Made by a program: the position numbers and the translations under genes. Of a stretch of 64,000 bases of DNA, positions 56,193 through 63,751 are shown piece after piece (within the stretch, counting starts at the first letter, position 1; the number at the start of each line of letters is the position of its first letter). The notes beneath the pieces are model-generated. The model was not told the DNA's origin, did no database searches, and was given only the letters and a program-made list of their open reading frames with translations. This DNA comes from CAZBDU01 sp964490725 (GTDB lineage Bacteria > Spirochaetota > Spirochaetia > SZUA-6 > DRHE01): positions 1 through 64,000 of the forward strand of contig CAZBDU010000008.1 of assembly GCA_964490725.1 (NCBI GenBank). The letters run 5' to 3'.

Positions 56193-57579
56193 CTGGCGCT
56201 GCTCCGTTGGTATTCGTGCCCTGCGGCGTCCGGTGCCGGCAAGGCAGGAAAACGGTGAAGGTGGTTCCTTTGCCGACCTCGCTCTCCACCTGGACCTTGC
56301 CATTATGCATTTCTACGATCTTTTTGACAATCGACAGGCCCAGCCCGGTGCCGCTGGCGGCGAAGGAGCGCGCATTGGCAGCGCGGAAGAAGTCGTTGAA
56401 GATGCCCGGAAGCTCCTGCTCAGGAATGCCGATCCCGGTGTCGCTCACCCGCAGCAGCACTCCCCCGGGCTTGCCGGCCAGCTCCAGCCCGATGCGCACG
56501 CTGCCTCCCTCCGGCGTGTAGCGCACGGCGTTGCTCAGCAGGTTGGAGACCAGCTGCTGCAGGGCGGTGGAGTCTGCCTGGATTACCGCCGCCCCGGCGC
56601 GGTTTTCCACCGCCAGGGTCAGCCCTTTGGCCTCCGCGCGGCTGCGGTACAGCTCCGCCTCCCGGCCGACCAGCTCGTCCAGACGCACCGGCTCGGGGAC
56701 CATCCGCTCTTCGGCCCGCATCCTGGAAACGTCCAGAAGGTCCCGCACGAAACGCAGCAACTGCTGCGTCCGGGTGACCGCCCGGTCGATCATGTCGCGG
56801 CTGGCCTCTGCCACCGGTCCGGTGAAGCCCTTGAGCACGGCCTGCAGGCAGCTCTCGATGGCGGAGAGGGAGGCCTGGATGTCGTGGGAGACGGTCATCA
56901 CGTACTGGCTCTTGCGGCGGTCCTGCTCGGCCAGCTGGCGGTTGGAGACCTCCAGCTCGCGCTCGTGGGCGCGCAGCTGGTTCACCACCGCCGTGGTTAG
57001 GTACACGGCGATGTACATCGTGGAAGCCAGCGCCAGGTAGCGTGCCGTGAAATTCCACAGGCGGGGGCGGAAATCCGGGCCGGATTCTACTCCCAAAGGA
57101 TGGTGGGGGATCAAACCGACCGTGTCGGCGCCGAGCACCAGCCCCAGCAGCAGCACCGCAAAGGTGGCCTGAAGGTAGGCGGAGCGGTTGGTGAGGAGGA
57201 TGCTGGACATGATGACGTGAAAGATGAAGTAGGGCAGAAACGGGTTGTCGATCCCCCCGGAAAAATAGACCAGGTAGGTGAGCAGCGTCAGGTCCACCGA
57301 GGTCTGGGCGTTGGCCATGCGGTGAGCCCTGGCGAGCCAGTCCTCCTCCTCGACCCTGGCCTGGAGGCCGCGGTTCACCAGCTGGCAGACCAGGTTGTAG
57401 AGCAGGAGGAAGAGATCGCCCAGGCATAGAGGCAGCAGCGGCAGAGGCAGCTTCAGGATGTAGCGGGCGCCGGCGATCAACAGGAAGAGGCCGCCGCCGG
57501 CCACCCAGCGCAGGGCGATGAACCAGCGGATCTTGCCTTTCAGGTCCTCCTTCAGGATGGCCGGCGTCCGGTTCCTCAT
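56179..57579 (-). CDS. Membrane sensor histidine kinase
   Basis: The 466-residue kinase has about six membrane helices (IRWFIALRWVAGGGLFLLIA, LPYFIFHVIMSSILL), a coiled linker, the H box VMTVSHDIQASLSAIESCLQ, N box VSNLLSNAVRYTP, G1 VSDTGIGIPEQE, F box NDFFRA, G2 GTGLGLSIVKKIV and a final EVGKGTTFTVFLP. It is a paralog of the kinase at 53575-54951. It has no receiver next to it. It overlaps the polyprenyl synthase by 14 bp and follows the HoxU-like gene by 26 bp on the same strand. Confidence 0.87.
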   Translation of the reverse strand: MRNRTPAILKEDLKGKIRWFIALRWVAGGGLFLLIAGARYILKLPLPLLPLCLGDLFLLLYNLVCQLVNRGLQARVEEEDWLARAHRMANAQTSVDLTLLTYLVYFSGGIDNPFLPYFIFHVIMSSILLTNRSAYLQATFAVLLLGLVLGADTVGLIPHHPLGVESGPDFRPRLWNFTARYLALASTMYIAVYLTTAVVNQLRAHERELEVSNRQLAEQDRRKSQYVMTVSHDIQASLSAIESCLQAVLKGFTGPVAEASRDMIDRAVTRTQQLLRFVRDLLDVSRMRAEERMVPEPVRLDELVGREAELYRSRAEAKGLTLAVENRAGAAVIQADSTALQQLVSNLLSNAVRYTPEGGSVRIGLELAGKPGGVLLRVSDTGIGIPEQELPGIFNDFFRAANARSFAASGTGLGLSIVKKIVEMHNGKVQVESEVGKGTTFTVFLPCRHRTPQGTNTNGAAPDDST

Positions 57580-57605
57580 CGTCCCGTTCCAGCCCCTTTA
57601 GGGCT

Positions 57606-58211
57606 TCAGCCCGCCTCTTCGATGGTGATCGTGTTGGTGGGGCAGACGTAGGCGCAGGAGCCGCAGCCGATGCAGGTCTCTGCGATCTTGCCGAAGGGGC
57701 TGCGCACCTTGCGCTTGATCCCCCTCTTGGTGAAGGCCAGGGCGTTGCGCTCCGTGACCTCCTGGCAGACGCGCACGCACTGGCCGCAGAGGATGCAGTT
57801 GGTTTCCTCCGGCGGGGTGGCTCGCTGCAGCAGGTAGCGGCCCACCACGTCCAGATCTCCTCCGTCGCGGGTCACTCCGAACCCGGCGGCCAGCTCCTGG
57901 ATCTCTTCGGAACCGGGGCAGCGGGAGAGCAGCAGCTCCACCACGAACTTGCGTCCTTCAGCAACTCGCTCGGTGTCCGTCTTGATCACCTGGCCGTCCT
58001 CGACGGGCGTGCTGCAGGCCGGCAGCAGCCGGAAGCGGTCCGGGGCACGGGCCGCGGCCACCTCGACCACGCACAGGCGGCAGCCGCCCCAGGCGGAGAA
58101 ATGCTCGTTGTAGCAGAGGGTCGGGATCTTGATGCCCTGCTGCTTGGCGGCCTCCAGGATGGAGATGGGCTCCTCGACCTGAACGGCCTTCCCGTCTATC
58201 GTCACGTTCAT
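57606..58211 (-). CDS. HoxU/NuoG-N-terminal-like iron-sulfur subunit
   Basis: The 201-residue protein has a [2Fe-2S] ferredoxin domain (VTIDGKAVQVEEPISILEAA, ligands in CYNEHFSAWGGCRLC and LLPACST) and two [4Fe-4S] motifs, CILCGQCVRVCQE and CIGCGSCAYVCP. This equals the N-terminal third of HydA/HndD or the HoxU subunit, but the H-cluster domain is absent. It should carry electrons between NuoF-type diaphorase and a catalytic partner. It overlaps the NuoF stop, with ATG at 58211 or 58214. Confidence 0.85.
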   Translation of the reverse strand: MNVTIDGKAVQVEEPISILEAAKQQGIKIPTLCYNEHFSAWGGCRLCVVEVAAARAPDRFRLLPACSTPVEDGQVIKTDTERVAEGRKFVVELLLSRCPGSEEIQELAAGFGVTRDGGDLDVVGRYLLQRATPPEETNCILCGQCVRVCQEVTERNALAFTKRGIKRKVRSPFGKIAETCIGCGSCAYVCPTNTITIEEAG

Positions 58212-60004
58212 CATTCTACCCTCACCGCGTCGAAGTTGCACACGCTGAAGCACATGCCGCACTTGATGCACTCTTCCTGGTCGATCACGTGAAGCTTCTT
58301 GCGCACGCCGCTGATGCATTTCACCGGGCAGTTGCGGGCGCACACCGTACAGCCGGTGCACTTGTCCTCCAGGATGCTGTAGGCGATCAGGTCCTTGCAG
58401 ACCGCGGCCGGACAGCGCCTGTCCCGGATGTGCGCTTCGTATTCGTGGCGGAAATGCTTGATGGTGGTGAGCACCGGGTTGGGTGCCGTGTTTCCCAGGC
58501 CGCACAGCGCCGTATCCTTGATGAGCGTTCCCATCCTCTCCAGCAGCTCGATGTCTCCCTCCTGGCCCTCGCCTTTGGTGATGGCGGTCAGGATGTTCAG
58601 CATGTGCCGCGTGCCCTCCCGGCAGGGGGGGCACTTGCCGCAGGATTCCTCCTGGGTGAAGGAGAGGAAGTAGCGAGCCACCTCCACCATGCAGGTGTCC
58701 TGGTCCATGACGATCATCCCGCCGGAGCCCATGATGGAGCCCACCCTGGTGAGGGACTCGTAGTCCACCGGAATGTCCAGCAGGCTCTCGGGGATGCACC
58801 CTCCGGAGGGACCCCCGGTCTGCACGGCCTTGAACTTCTTGCCGTCCGGCACCCCGCCGCCGATGTCGAAGACGATCTCCCGCAGCTTGATGCCCATGGG
58901 CACTTCCACCAGTCCGGTGTTGCTGACCTTGCCCACAAGGCTGAACACCTTGGTTCCCTTGCTGGTCTCCGTGCCGATGGCGCTGAACCATTCGGACCCG
59001 CGCCGGATGATGTGCGGCACGTTCGACCAGGTCTCCACGTTGTTGATGTTGGTGGGCTTGCCCAGGTAGCCGGACTGGGCGGGGTAGGGCGGCCTCACCC
59101 GCGGGTCCGGGAGCTTTCCCTCCAGGCTTCCGATCAGGGAGGTCTCCTCGCCGCAGACGAACGCTCCGGCTCCCTTGCTCACGATGATGTCGAAGGAAAA
59201 GCCGCTGCCCAGAATGTCCTCTCCGATCAGGCCGTAGCCGTGGGACTGCTCGATGGCCTGGGTGAGCCGCTCCAGGGCCAGGGGGTACTCGCCGCGGATG
59301 TAGATCAGGCCGTGGGTGGCGCCCATGGCGCGGGCGCCGATGGTCATGCCCTCCAGCACTGCGTGAGGGTCGCTCTCGATGATCGAGCGGTCCATGAACG
59401 CCCCGGGGTCCCCCTCGTCCCCGTTGCAGACAACGTACTTCTCCTGGCCCGGGCTTGCCGCGCACAGCTGCCACTTGATCGCCGTGGGGAACCCGGCGCC
59501 GCCGCGCCCGCGCAGGCCTGCGGCTCGGATCTCCTCGATGATTCCTTCCGGCGTCATCTCGGTGAGCGCCTTGGCCAGCGCCTCGTAGCCTCCGCGGGCG
59601 ATGTACTCGTCGATGCTCTCCGGATCGATCACCCCGCGGTTGGCCAGGGCGATCAGCCGCTGCTTGCCGAAGAAGGGGATGTCCGACATCTTGGGGATGG
59701 GTGAGGCATCCCTGGCCGCCGTGTACATCAGCTTTTCCACCGGGCGCCCCTTGAGGAAGTGCTCCTCCACCAGGAAGGGGATGTCCTCCGGCTTCAGCAT
59801 CTGGTAGAAGATGTCCTCGGGCTTCACCACCACGATGGGACCGTTGGCGCAGAACCCGTTGCACCCCGTGGTGATCACCCGGATCTCCTCCGCCAGTCCC
59901 TGCTTCTTCAGCTCCTCCTCCAGGGCGGCCTTGACCTTGAAGGAATTGTTCGACACGCAACCGGTCCCTGCGCAGACCAGCAGGTGCGTTCTGTAAGTGC
60001 TCAT
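58211..60004 (-). CDS. nuoF: NuoF-like NADH-oxidising diaphorase subunit (HydB/HndC type)
   Basis: The 597-residue protein has an N-terminal thioredoxin-like [2Fe-2S] domain (CAGTGC, CNGFC), an FMN/NADH core (LRGRGGAGFPTAIKWQ, CNGDEGDPGAFMDR, GAGAFVCGEETSLIGSLEG), an ESCGKCPPCREG [4Fe-4S] site and a C-terminal two-cluster ferredoxin (CTGCTVCARNCP, CIKCGMCFSVC). This is the full layout of flavin-based bifurcating HydB/HndC. It oxidises or reduces NAD(H) coupled to ferredoxin. It lies between the ferredoxin and HoxU-like genes. Confidence 0.92.
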   Translation of the reverse strand: MSTYRTHLLVCAGTGCVSNNSFKVKAALEEELKKQGLAEEIRVITTGCNGFCANGPIVVVKPEDIFYQMLKPEDIPFLVEEHFLKGRPVEKLMYTAARDASPIPKMSDIPFFGKQRLIALANRGVIDPESIDEYIARGGYEALAKALTEMTPEGIIEEIRAAGLRGRGGAGFPTAIKWQLCAASPGQEKYVVCNGDEGDPGAFMDRSIIESDPHAVLEGMTIGARAMGATHGLIYIRGEYPLALERLTQAIEQSHGYGLIGEDILGSGFSFDIIVSKGAGAFVCGEETSLIGSLEGKLPDPRVRPPYPAQSGYLGKPTNINNVETWSNVPHIIRRGSEWFSAIGTETSKGTKVFSLVGKVSNTGLVEVPMGIKLREIVFDIGGGVPDGKKFKAVQTGGPSGGCIPESLLDIPVDYESLTRVGSIMGSGGMIVMDQDTCMVEVARYFLSFTQEESCGKCPPCREGTRHMLNILTAITKGEGQEGDIELLERMGTLIKDTALCGLGNTAPNPVLTTIKHFRHEYEAHIRDRRCPAAVCKDLIAYSILEDKCTGCTVCARNCPVKCISGVRKKLHVIDQEECIKCGMCFSVCNFDAVRVE

Positions 60005-60014
60005 ACCGACCTCT

Positions 60015-60395
60015 CTACGAGAGCTGCTCACTGCCCATCGCCAGGGCGTACTCGGCGACGGGCTTCCCGCCCATGACATGGTCGGAGAATATCTTTGCCA
60101 CTTTCCCGGGGGTGAGGTCCACGTACTTGACCGGGGCCTCTCCCTTCAGCTCCACCGTGGCCATGGGCTCGCGTTTGCAGAGCCCCGCACAGCCCGAGGT
60201 GGTGACGATTACATCGCTGGTTGCGCTCTCCCTCACCCTGTCGAGAAAGGCCGCCAGTATCTCCCGAGCCCCGGAGGCGATCCCGCAGGTGCCCATGTGT
60301 ACGGTCACCTTGACCCGGCCCGCTCCCTCGCGCAGCGTGGTGGCGGCCTTCATCCGCTCCCGGATGTACTCGAGATCTCTAGGTGCAAGCTTCAT
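60015..60395 (-). CDS. Thioredoxin-like [2Fe-2S] ferredoxin
   Basis: The 126-residue protein begins KLAPRDLEYIRERMKAATTL and has four Cys in the thioredoxin-like ferredoxin pattern: MGTCGIASGA, then TTSGCAGLCKREP. Its C-terminal helix GKVAKIFSDHVMGGKPVAEY matches the family found beside NuoF in hydrogenase operons. It is an electron carrier or a partner of the NuoE/NuoF module. The start overlaps the HATPase stop (ATGA-type) and it ends 11 bp before NuoF. Confidence 0.87.
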   Translation of the reverse strand: MKLAPRDLEYIRERMKAATTLREGAGRVKVTVHMGTCGIASGAREILAAFLDRVRESATSDVIVTTSGCAGLCKREPMATVELKGEAPVKYVDLTPGKVAKIFSDHVMGGKPVAEYALAMGSEQLS

Positions 60396-60853
60396 CGCTT
60401 CACTCCTGTAGCGCGAGGGTCCCTCGCGTGTTGCTGTCTTTCCGGCACCCGGCGGAAGGAGAACTCCACCTCCGGGTGCGAGGCCTGGAGCAGCCAGACC
60501 GTCCGCTCCATGTCTCCCAGGGGCTTGCGATCCGGGTGGCTGAGCCGGAGGCTGGCCTTGACCGCCGTCCCCGCTTGCGGGCTGGACTCCACCGTCAGGG
60601 AGCCCCCCGCCTCCCGGCAGCTCTGGGCGAACAGCGCCAGTCCCAGGCCCACCTTCTTGTCTTGCTTGGTCGTGAAGAACGGATCCGAGGCCGCCCGGGC
60701 GGTTTCCGGATCCATTCCCCCGCCGTTGTCGCGGACCATGACCACAAGCTCGTCCGCGGCGGCATCCTCTGAAACCACGATCTCCACCGCCGTGGCGCCC
60801 GCCGCGATGGAGTTCTCGGCGATGTCCAGGACGTGCAGGGACAGGTCCTTCAC
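60392..60853 (-). CDS. Small HATPase (GHKL ATP-binding) regulatory protein
   Basis: The 153-residue protein is a lone GHKL ATPase domain: LSLHVLDIAENSIAAGATAV (N box), VRDNGGGMDPET (G1), DPFFTTKQDKKVGLGLALF (F/G2 region) and a SLTVESSPQAGTAVKASLRL end. There is no phospho-His domain, so it is not a full kinase. Such proteins recur in [FeFe]-hydrogenase operons of Thermotogae, Firmicutes and spirochaetes with unknown role. GTG 60853 overlaps the PHP gene stop. Confidence 0.85.
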   Translation of the reverse strand: MKDLSLHVLDIAENSIAAGATAVEIVVSEDAAADELVVMVRDNGGGMDPETARAASDPFFTTKQDKKVGLGLALFAQSCREAGGSLTVESSPQAGTAVKASLRLSHPDRKPLGDMERTVWLLQASHPEVEFSFRRVPERQQHARDPRATGVKR

Positions 60854-61572
60854 GGGACCACCTCCCGGCGCAGCCCTTCTCCCGCCCGCAGCGCCTCCTT
60901 CACGGCCGCTACGGTGGGAAGCGAGGCGGGCAGGCAGGTGCAGGCCCGCCCGATCTCCGCGGGGTAGTGGGCGTCCGAGAAGCTCACCAGTGGCAGCCCG
61001 CTGGGGCGGTGGCGTTCCCCTGCGGCGCCCGGCCCGGCCTGGGGGGAGACCTCCAGCGCGTCCAGGGCCAGCCCTTCCGGTACGAAGCCCAGCTGCCCCA
61101 GGAGGCTGAAGCTGCCGCGGTCCACGTGGGAGGCCACGGCCAGGCCGCCGCGATCCTGCACCTCCACCGCGATTCGGCCCACCCCCAGGGCGGTGGCGCC
61201 GATCAGGAGCCGTTCGTTCAGCTCCACCGGCTCGTCCCGTTCGTCCACGACCACCTGATACCCGAAGGCGCGGGGGTCGTTGCGGCCGGGAAGGCTCTGG
61301 TACACCAGCTCCTGCATCTCCGCAAGGGCTTCCCATTCGTCGAACAGCGCCAGGAGGTGGATCTCTTCCCTGGAGCAGATCTCCATCCCCCCCAGCACCG
61401 CCAGACCCTCCCGGGCTCCGGCAGACTGGAACGCCCGCACGTTTTCGGCGCTGTTGTGGTCGCAGATGCCGATGGCATCCAGCCCGCGATCGCGGGCGCG
61501 GGAGACCACCACACCGGGGACCATGCTCAGGTCGCCGCAAGGGGAGAGGCAGGAGTGGATGTGCAGATCCAT
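60850..61572 (-). CDS. PHP-domain protein of the hydrogenase-type cluster
   Basis: The 240-residue PHP protein starts MDLHIHSCLSPCGDLSMVPG (H-x-H), then IGICDHNSAENVRAFQSAG (DHN), VLGGMEICSREEIHLLALF (Glu, His), AVASHVDRGSF and SFSDAHYPAEIG (DxH), the full set of PHP metal ligands. These proteins are trinuclear-metal phosphoesterases. This subtype is common beside NuoE-like and DRTGG genes. ATG 61572 with GGGGGAG upstream is the start. It overlaps the HATPase gene by 4 bp. Confidence 0.87.
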   Translation of the reverse strand: MDLHIHSCLSPCGDLSMVPGVVVSRARDRGLDAIGICDHNSAENVRAFQSAGAREGLAVLGGMEICSREEIHLLALFDEWEALAEMQELVYQSLPGRNDPRAFGYQVVVDERDEPVELNERLLIGATALGVGRIAVEVQDRGGLAVASHVDRGSFSLLGQLGFVPEGLALDALEVSPQAGPGAAGERHRPSGLPLVSFSDAHYPAEIGRACTCLPASLPTVAAVKEALRAGEGLRREVVP

Positions 61573-61573
61573 C

Positions 61574-61936
61574 CTAAGCTCCCCCACGCCGCTCTGCCGT
61601 TGCCCTCAACCCCAGGGCATAGAGCCTGCCGGCCAGCTCGAAGGTCGGCAGGTCGCTCACCAGAACGGGCACCTCCTCCGCGGCCGCACGCGCCAGCGTC
61701 TCCGTCTCCGGCTCGTGCCCGCCGCTCAGCACCACGGCGGCCAGGTCCCTGGTGACGGCCACGGCCACGATGTTCACGTGTGTCTGCATCGTGATCCAGA
61801 GCGCGTTCTCCTCGGCGTGCGCCAGCACGTCGCTCATCAGGTCGCTGCAGTAGGCGGAGCTCACCTCGCGGTCCAGCTCCCCGGCTCCGCTCCTGGGCTG
61901 CAGGGCCAGGGCCTGCGCGATCTCCCTCAGGTGCAT
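61574..61936 (-). CDS. DRTGG-domain protein (second of two)
   Basis: The 120-residue protein fits the DRTGG/HPr-kinase-N-like fold: LREIAQALALQPRSGAGELD, AYCSDLMSDVLAHAEENALW, THVNIVAVAVTRDLAAVVLS, VPVLVSDLPTFELAGRLYAL. It resembles the protein at 62882-63250 (both have SDLMSDVLA and a GRLYALGL end). DRTGG domains are often linked to CBS domains and may sense nucleotides. It overlaps the CBS-ATPase gene by 10 bp and ends 1 bp before the PHP start. Confidence 0.82.
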   Translation of the reverse strand: MHLREIAQALALQPRSGAGELDREVSSAYCSDLMSDVLAHAEENALWITMQTHVNIVAVAVTRDLAAVVLSGGHEPETETLARAAAEEVPVLVSDLPTFELAGRLYALGLRATAERRGGA

Positions 61937-62889
61937 GCCTTCTCCATGGGGATGTCGATGGCCAGGGCCGTCCCCTTGCCCGAAGTGGAGGACAGCTCCA
62001 TGCGCTCGGCGCAGGTCTTGATGTTCTGCAGGCCCATTCCCGCCCCGAAGCCCAGCTCCCGCACCCAGTCCGGGGCGGTGGAGTACCCCGGCTCCATCGC
62101 TTTCTCCACATCCGGTATACCCGGACCCTGGTCGGTGACCTCGATGCGAATCACCTGCGGATCCACCGATACGTTCACCTCCCCAGCGCTGGCGTAGATG
62201 ATGACGTTCATCTCCGCTTCATAGGTGGCGATGGCCGCCCGGCGTACGATATCGGGGTGGATCCCCAGCCTCTTCAGCGAGCGCTTCAGGGAGCTTGCCA
62301 CCTCCCCACCCTGCTCGATGCGCTTGTCCTTGACCGAGTAGCGGAAGTGCACGGCGATGCGATCGGCAATCATGTCCTCGAAGAAGTGGCTGGCCCGGTA
62401 GCGGTGGATCTCCTCCTCGTGGTAGTCGATCTGCAGCTCCCGCAGGAGCCCCTCGATGATGTCCCCTTTGGTGATCACTCCCACGATCCGGCCCGAATCC
62501 CGTTCCAACACCGGCAGGCGCCCGTAGCCGTACTCCTCGAGCTTGCTGATGGCATGCACCAGCGGCTCGTCTTCGTACAGCGTCTTGACGCTGCGGCTCA
62601 TCTTGTCGGAAACCGGGCAGTCCGGGCCTCCTTTAGCCAGCCAGTTGATGAAGTCCTCCACGCTGATGATGCCGGAAAGCCCGCCGGCGTCCTGCACGGG
62701 GGTGCCGGAAATGCGGTTGTCCCGCAGGATTCCGCGCAGCTGGCTCATCATGGTGCCGGGACCGATGGAGATCACCTCGCGGGTCATGGCCTGGCGCACC
62801 TTGAGCTCGTAGACCAGCTCCTGGAGCTTGGTCAAACGCCGCCCCGGCTCGGTGTCGATCATGGCCTGCTCGGCTCCGCCCTTACTCAT
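61927..62889 (-). CDS. CBS-pair protein with C-terminal HATPase (anti-sigma-like) domain
   Basis: The 320-residue protein has two CBS motifs (about 30-145: QAMTREVISIGPGTMMSQLR, GIISVEDFINWL; LPVLERDSGRIVGVITKGDI), a linker, then an RsbW-like GHKL domain (LGIHPDIVRRAAIATYEAEM, VTDQGPGIPDVEKAMEPGYS, GFGAGMGLQNIKTCAERMEL). CBS pairs bind adenylates, so it may sense energy state and act on partner proteins. It overlaps both neighbouring DRTGG genes, a typical arrangement of [FeFe]-hydrogenase-type operons. Confidence 0.87.
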   Translation of the reverse strand: MSKGGAEQAMIDTEPGRRLTKLQELVYELKVRQAMTREVISIGPGTMMSQLRGILRDNRISGTPVQDAGGLSGIISVEDFINWLAKGGPDCPVSDKMSRSVKTLYEDEPLVHAISKLEEYGYGRLPVLERDSGRIVGVITKGDIIEGLLRELQIDYHEEEIHRYRASHFFEDMIADRIAVHFRYSVKDKRIEQGGEVASSLKRSLKRLGIHPDIVRRAAIATYEAEMNVIIYASAGEVNVSVDPQVIRIEVTDQGPGIPDVEKAMEPGYSTAPDWVRELGFGAGMGLQNIKTCAERMELSSTSGKGTALAIDIPMEKACT

Positions 62890-63250
62890 CGCAGCTGGTC
62901 AACCCCGCCGCATAGAGTCTGCCGCAGGCGGTGTACATGGACAGCCGCGTGCTCAGCAGGGGGATGCGAGTCTTGCGCGCCATCTCCACCGCTTCCGGGC
63001 CGGGCCGCTTCCCGCGAACGAAGCAGATCGCGGTGATCTCCGACATTTCCGCCGTCCTGACCACCTGAGGGTTGGTGAGCCCGGTCAGCAGGAGGCTGCG
63101 GGACTTGCTGAATGCCAGCACGTCGCTCATCAGATCGGAAGCGCACACCAGGCGGACCTCCACCGCCTCCGGCCTGGCGCCGGCCAGGAGCTCCGCCTCC
63201 AGGTGCTCCATGATCTCTTTCAGGCTCAGGACGCCGGTGTGCAGTGTCAT
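62882..63250 (-). CDS. DRTGG-domain protein (first of two)
   Basis: The 122-residue protein has the DRTGG-type fold: LSLKEIMEHLEAELLAGARP, VCASDLMSDVLAFSKSRSLL, GLTNPQVVRTAEMSEITAIC, RIPLLSTRLSMYTACGRLYA. It is a paralog of the 61574-61936 protein. ATG 63250 overlaps the NuoE stop (ATGA) and its end overlaps the CBS-ATPase start, so these genes are read as one coupled series. Function is unknown. Confidence 0.82.
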   Translation of the reverse strand: MTLHTGVLSLKEIMEHLEAELLAGARPEAVEVRLVCASDLMSDVLAFSKSRSLLLTGLTNPQVVRTAEMSEITAICFVRGKRPGPEAVEMARKTRIPLLSTRLSMYTACGRLYAAGLTSCDE

Positions 63251-63741
63251 GAGGCCTGCTCGACCTCCGGCTGCGCCTGCTCCTGCTCCTGCGTCTGCTT
63301 CACGAGCCTGGCCACCTTCTTCTGGTCCATCTTGCCGTGGTACTCTCCGTTCACCGTGACCAGCGGCCCCAGGGCGCATGCCCCCAGGCAGTTCACCGTA
63401 TCCAGGGTGTACTGCAGATCGCTGGAGGTCTGGCCGGCCTCGATGCCCAGCTCTCTCTCCAGGGTTTCCACCACCTTGGCCGCCCCCCGAACATGGCAGG
63501 CCGTGCCCACGCACACGCAGATGTGCTTCTTGCCGATGGGCTCCAGGCGGAAGGAGTGGTAGAAGGTCGCCAGGCTGTCGAAGCGGGCGTAGGGCACCTC
63601 GATCTGGCGCGCCACCTCCTTGAGCACGTCCTCCGGCAGGTAGCCGTAGAGCTGCATCACCTCCTGGAGCACCCCGATCAGGGACCCGCCGCCCTGCTTG
63701 TACTTGTCAATGATCTGCTGCAGCTGCTCGATTACTTCCAT
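63247..63741 (-). CDS. nuoE: NuoE-like [2Fe-2S] subunit (HydC/HndA type)
   Basis: The 164-residue protein has the helical N-terminus (GSLIGVLQEVMQLYGYLPED, VPYARFDSLATFYHSFRL) and the thioredoxin-like [2Fe-2S] site: CVGTACHVRGAAKVVETLER and VNCLGACALGPLVTVNGEYH, four Cys in all. It is the 24-kDa type partner of NuoF in NADH dehydrogenases and bifurcating hydrogenases. A Gln/Glu-rich tail (TQEQEQAQPEVEQAS) is added. It lies 10 bp after the ferredoxin gene at the window edge. Confidence 0.92.
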   Translation of the reverse strand: MEVIEQLQQIIDKYKQGGGSLIGVLQEVMQLYGYLPEDVLKEVARQIEVPYARFDSLATFYHSFRLEPIGKKHICVCVGTACHVRGAAKVVETLERELGIEAGQTSSDLQYTLDTVNCLGACALGPLVTVNGEYHGKMDQKKVARLVKQTQEQEQAQPEVEQAS

Positions 63742-63751
63742 ACAAAGGACC

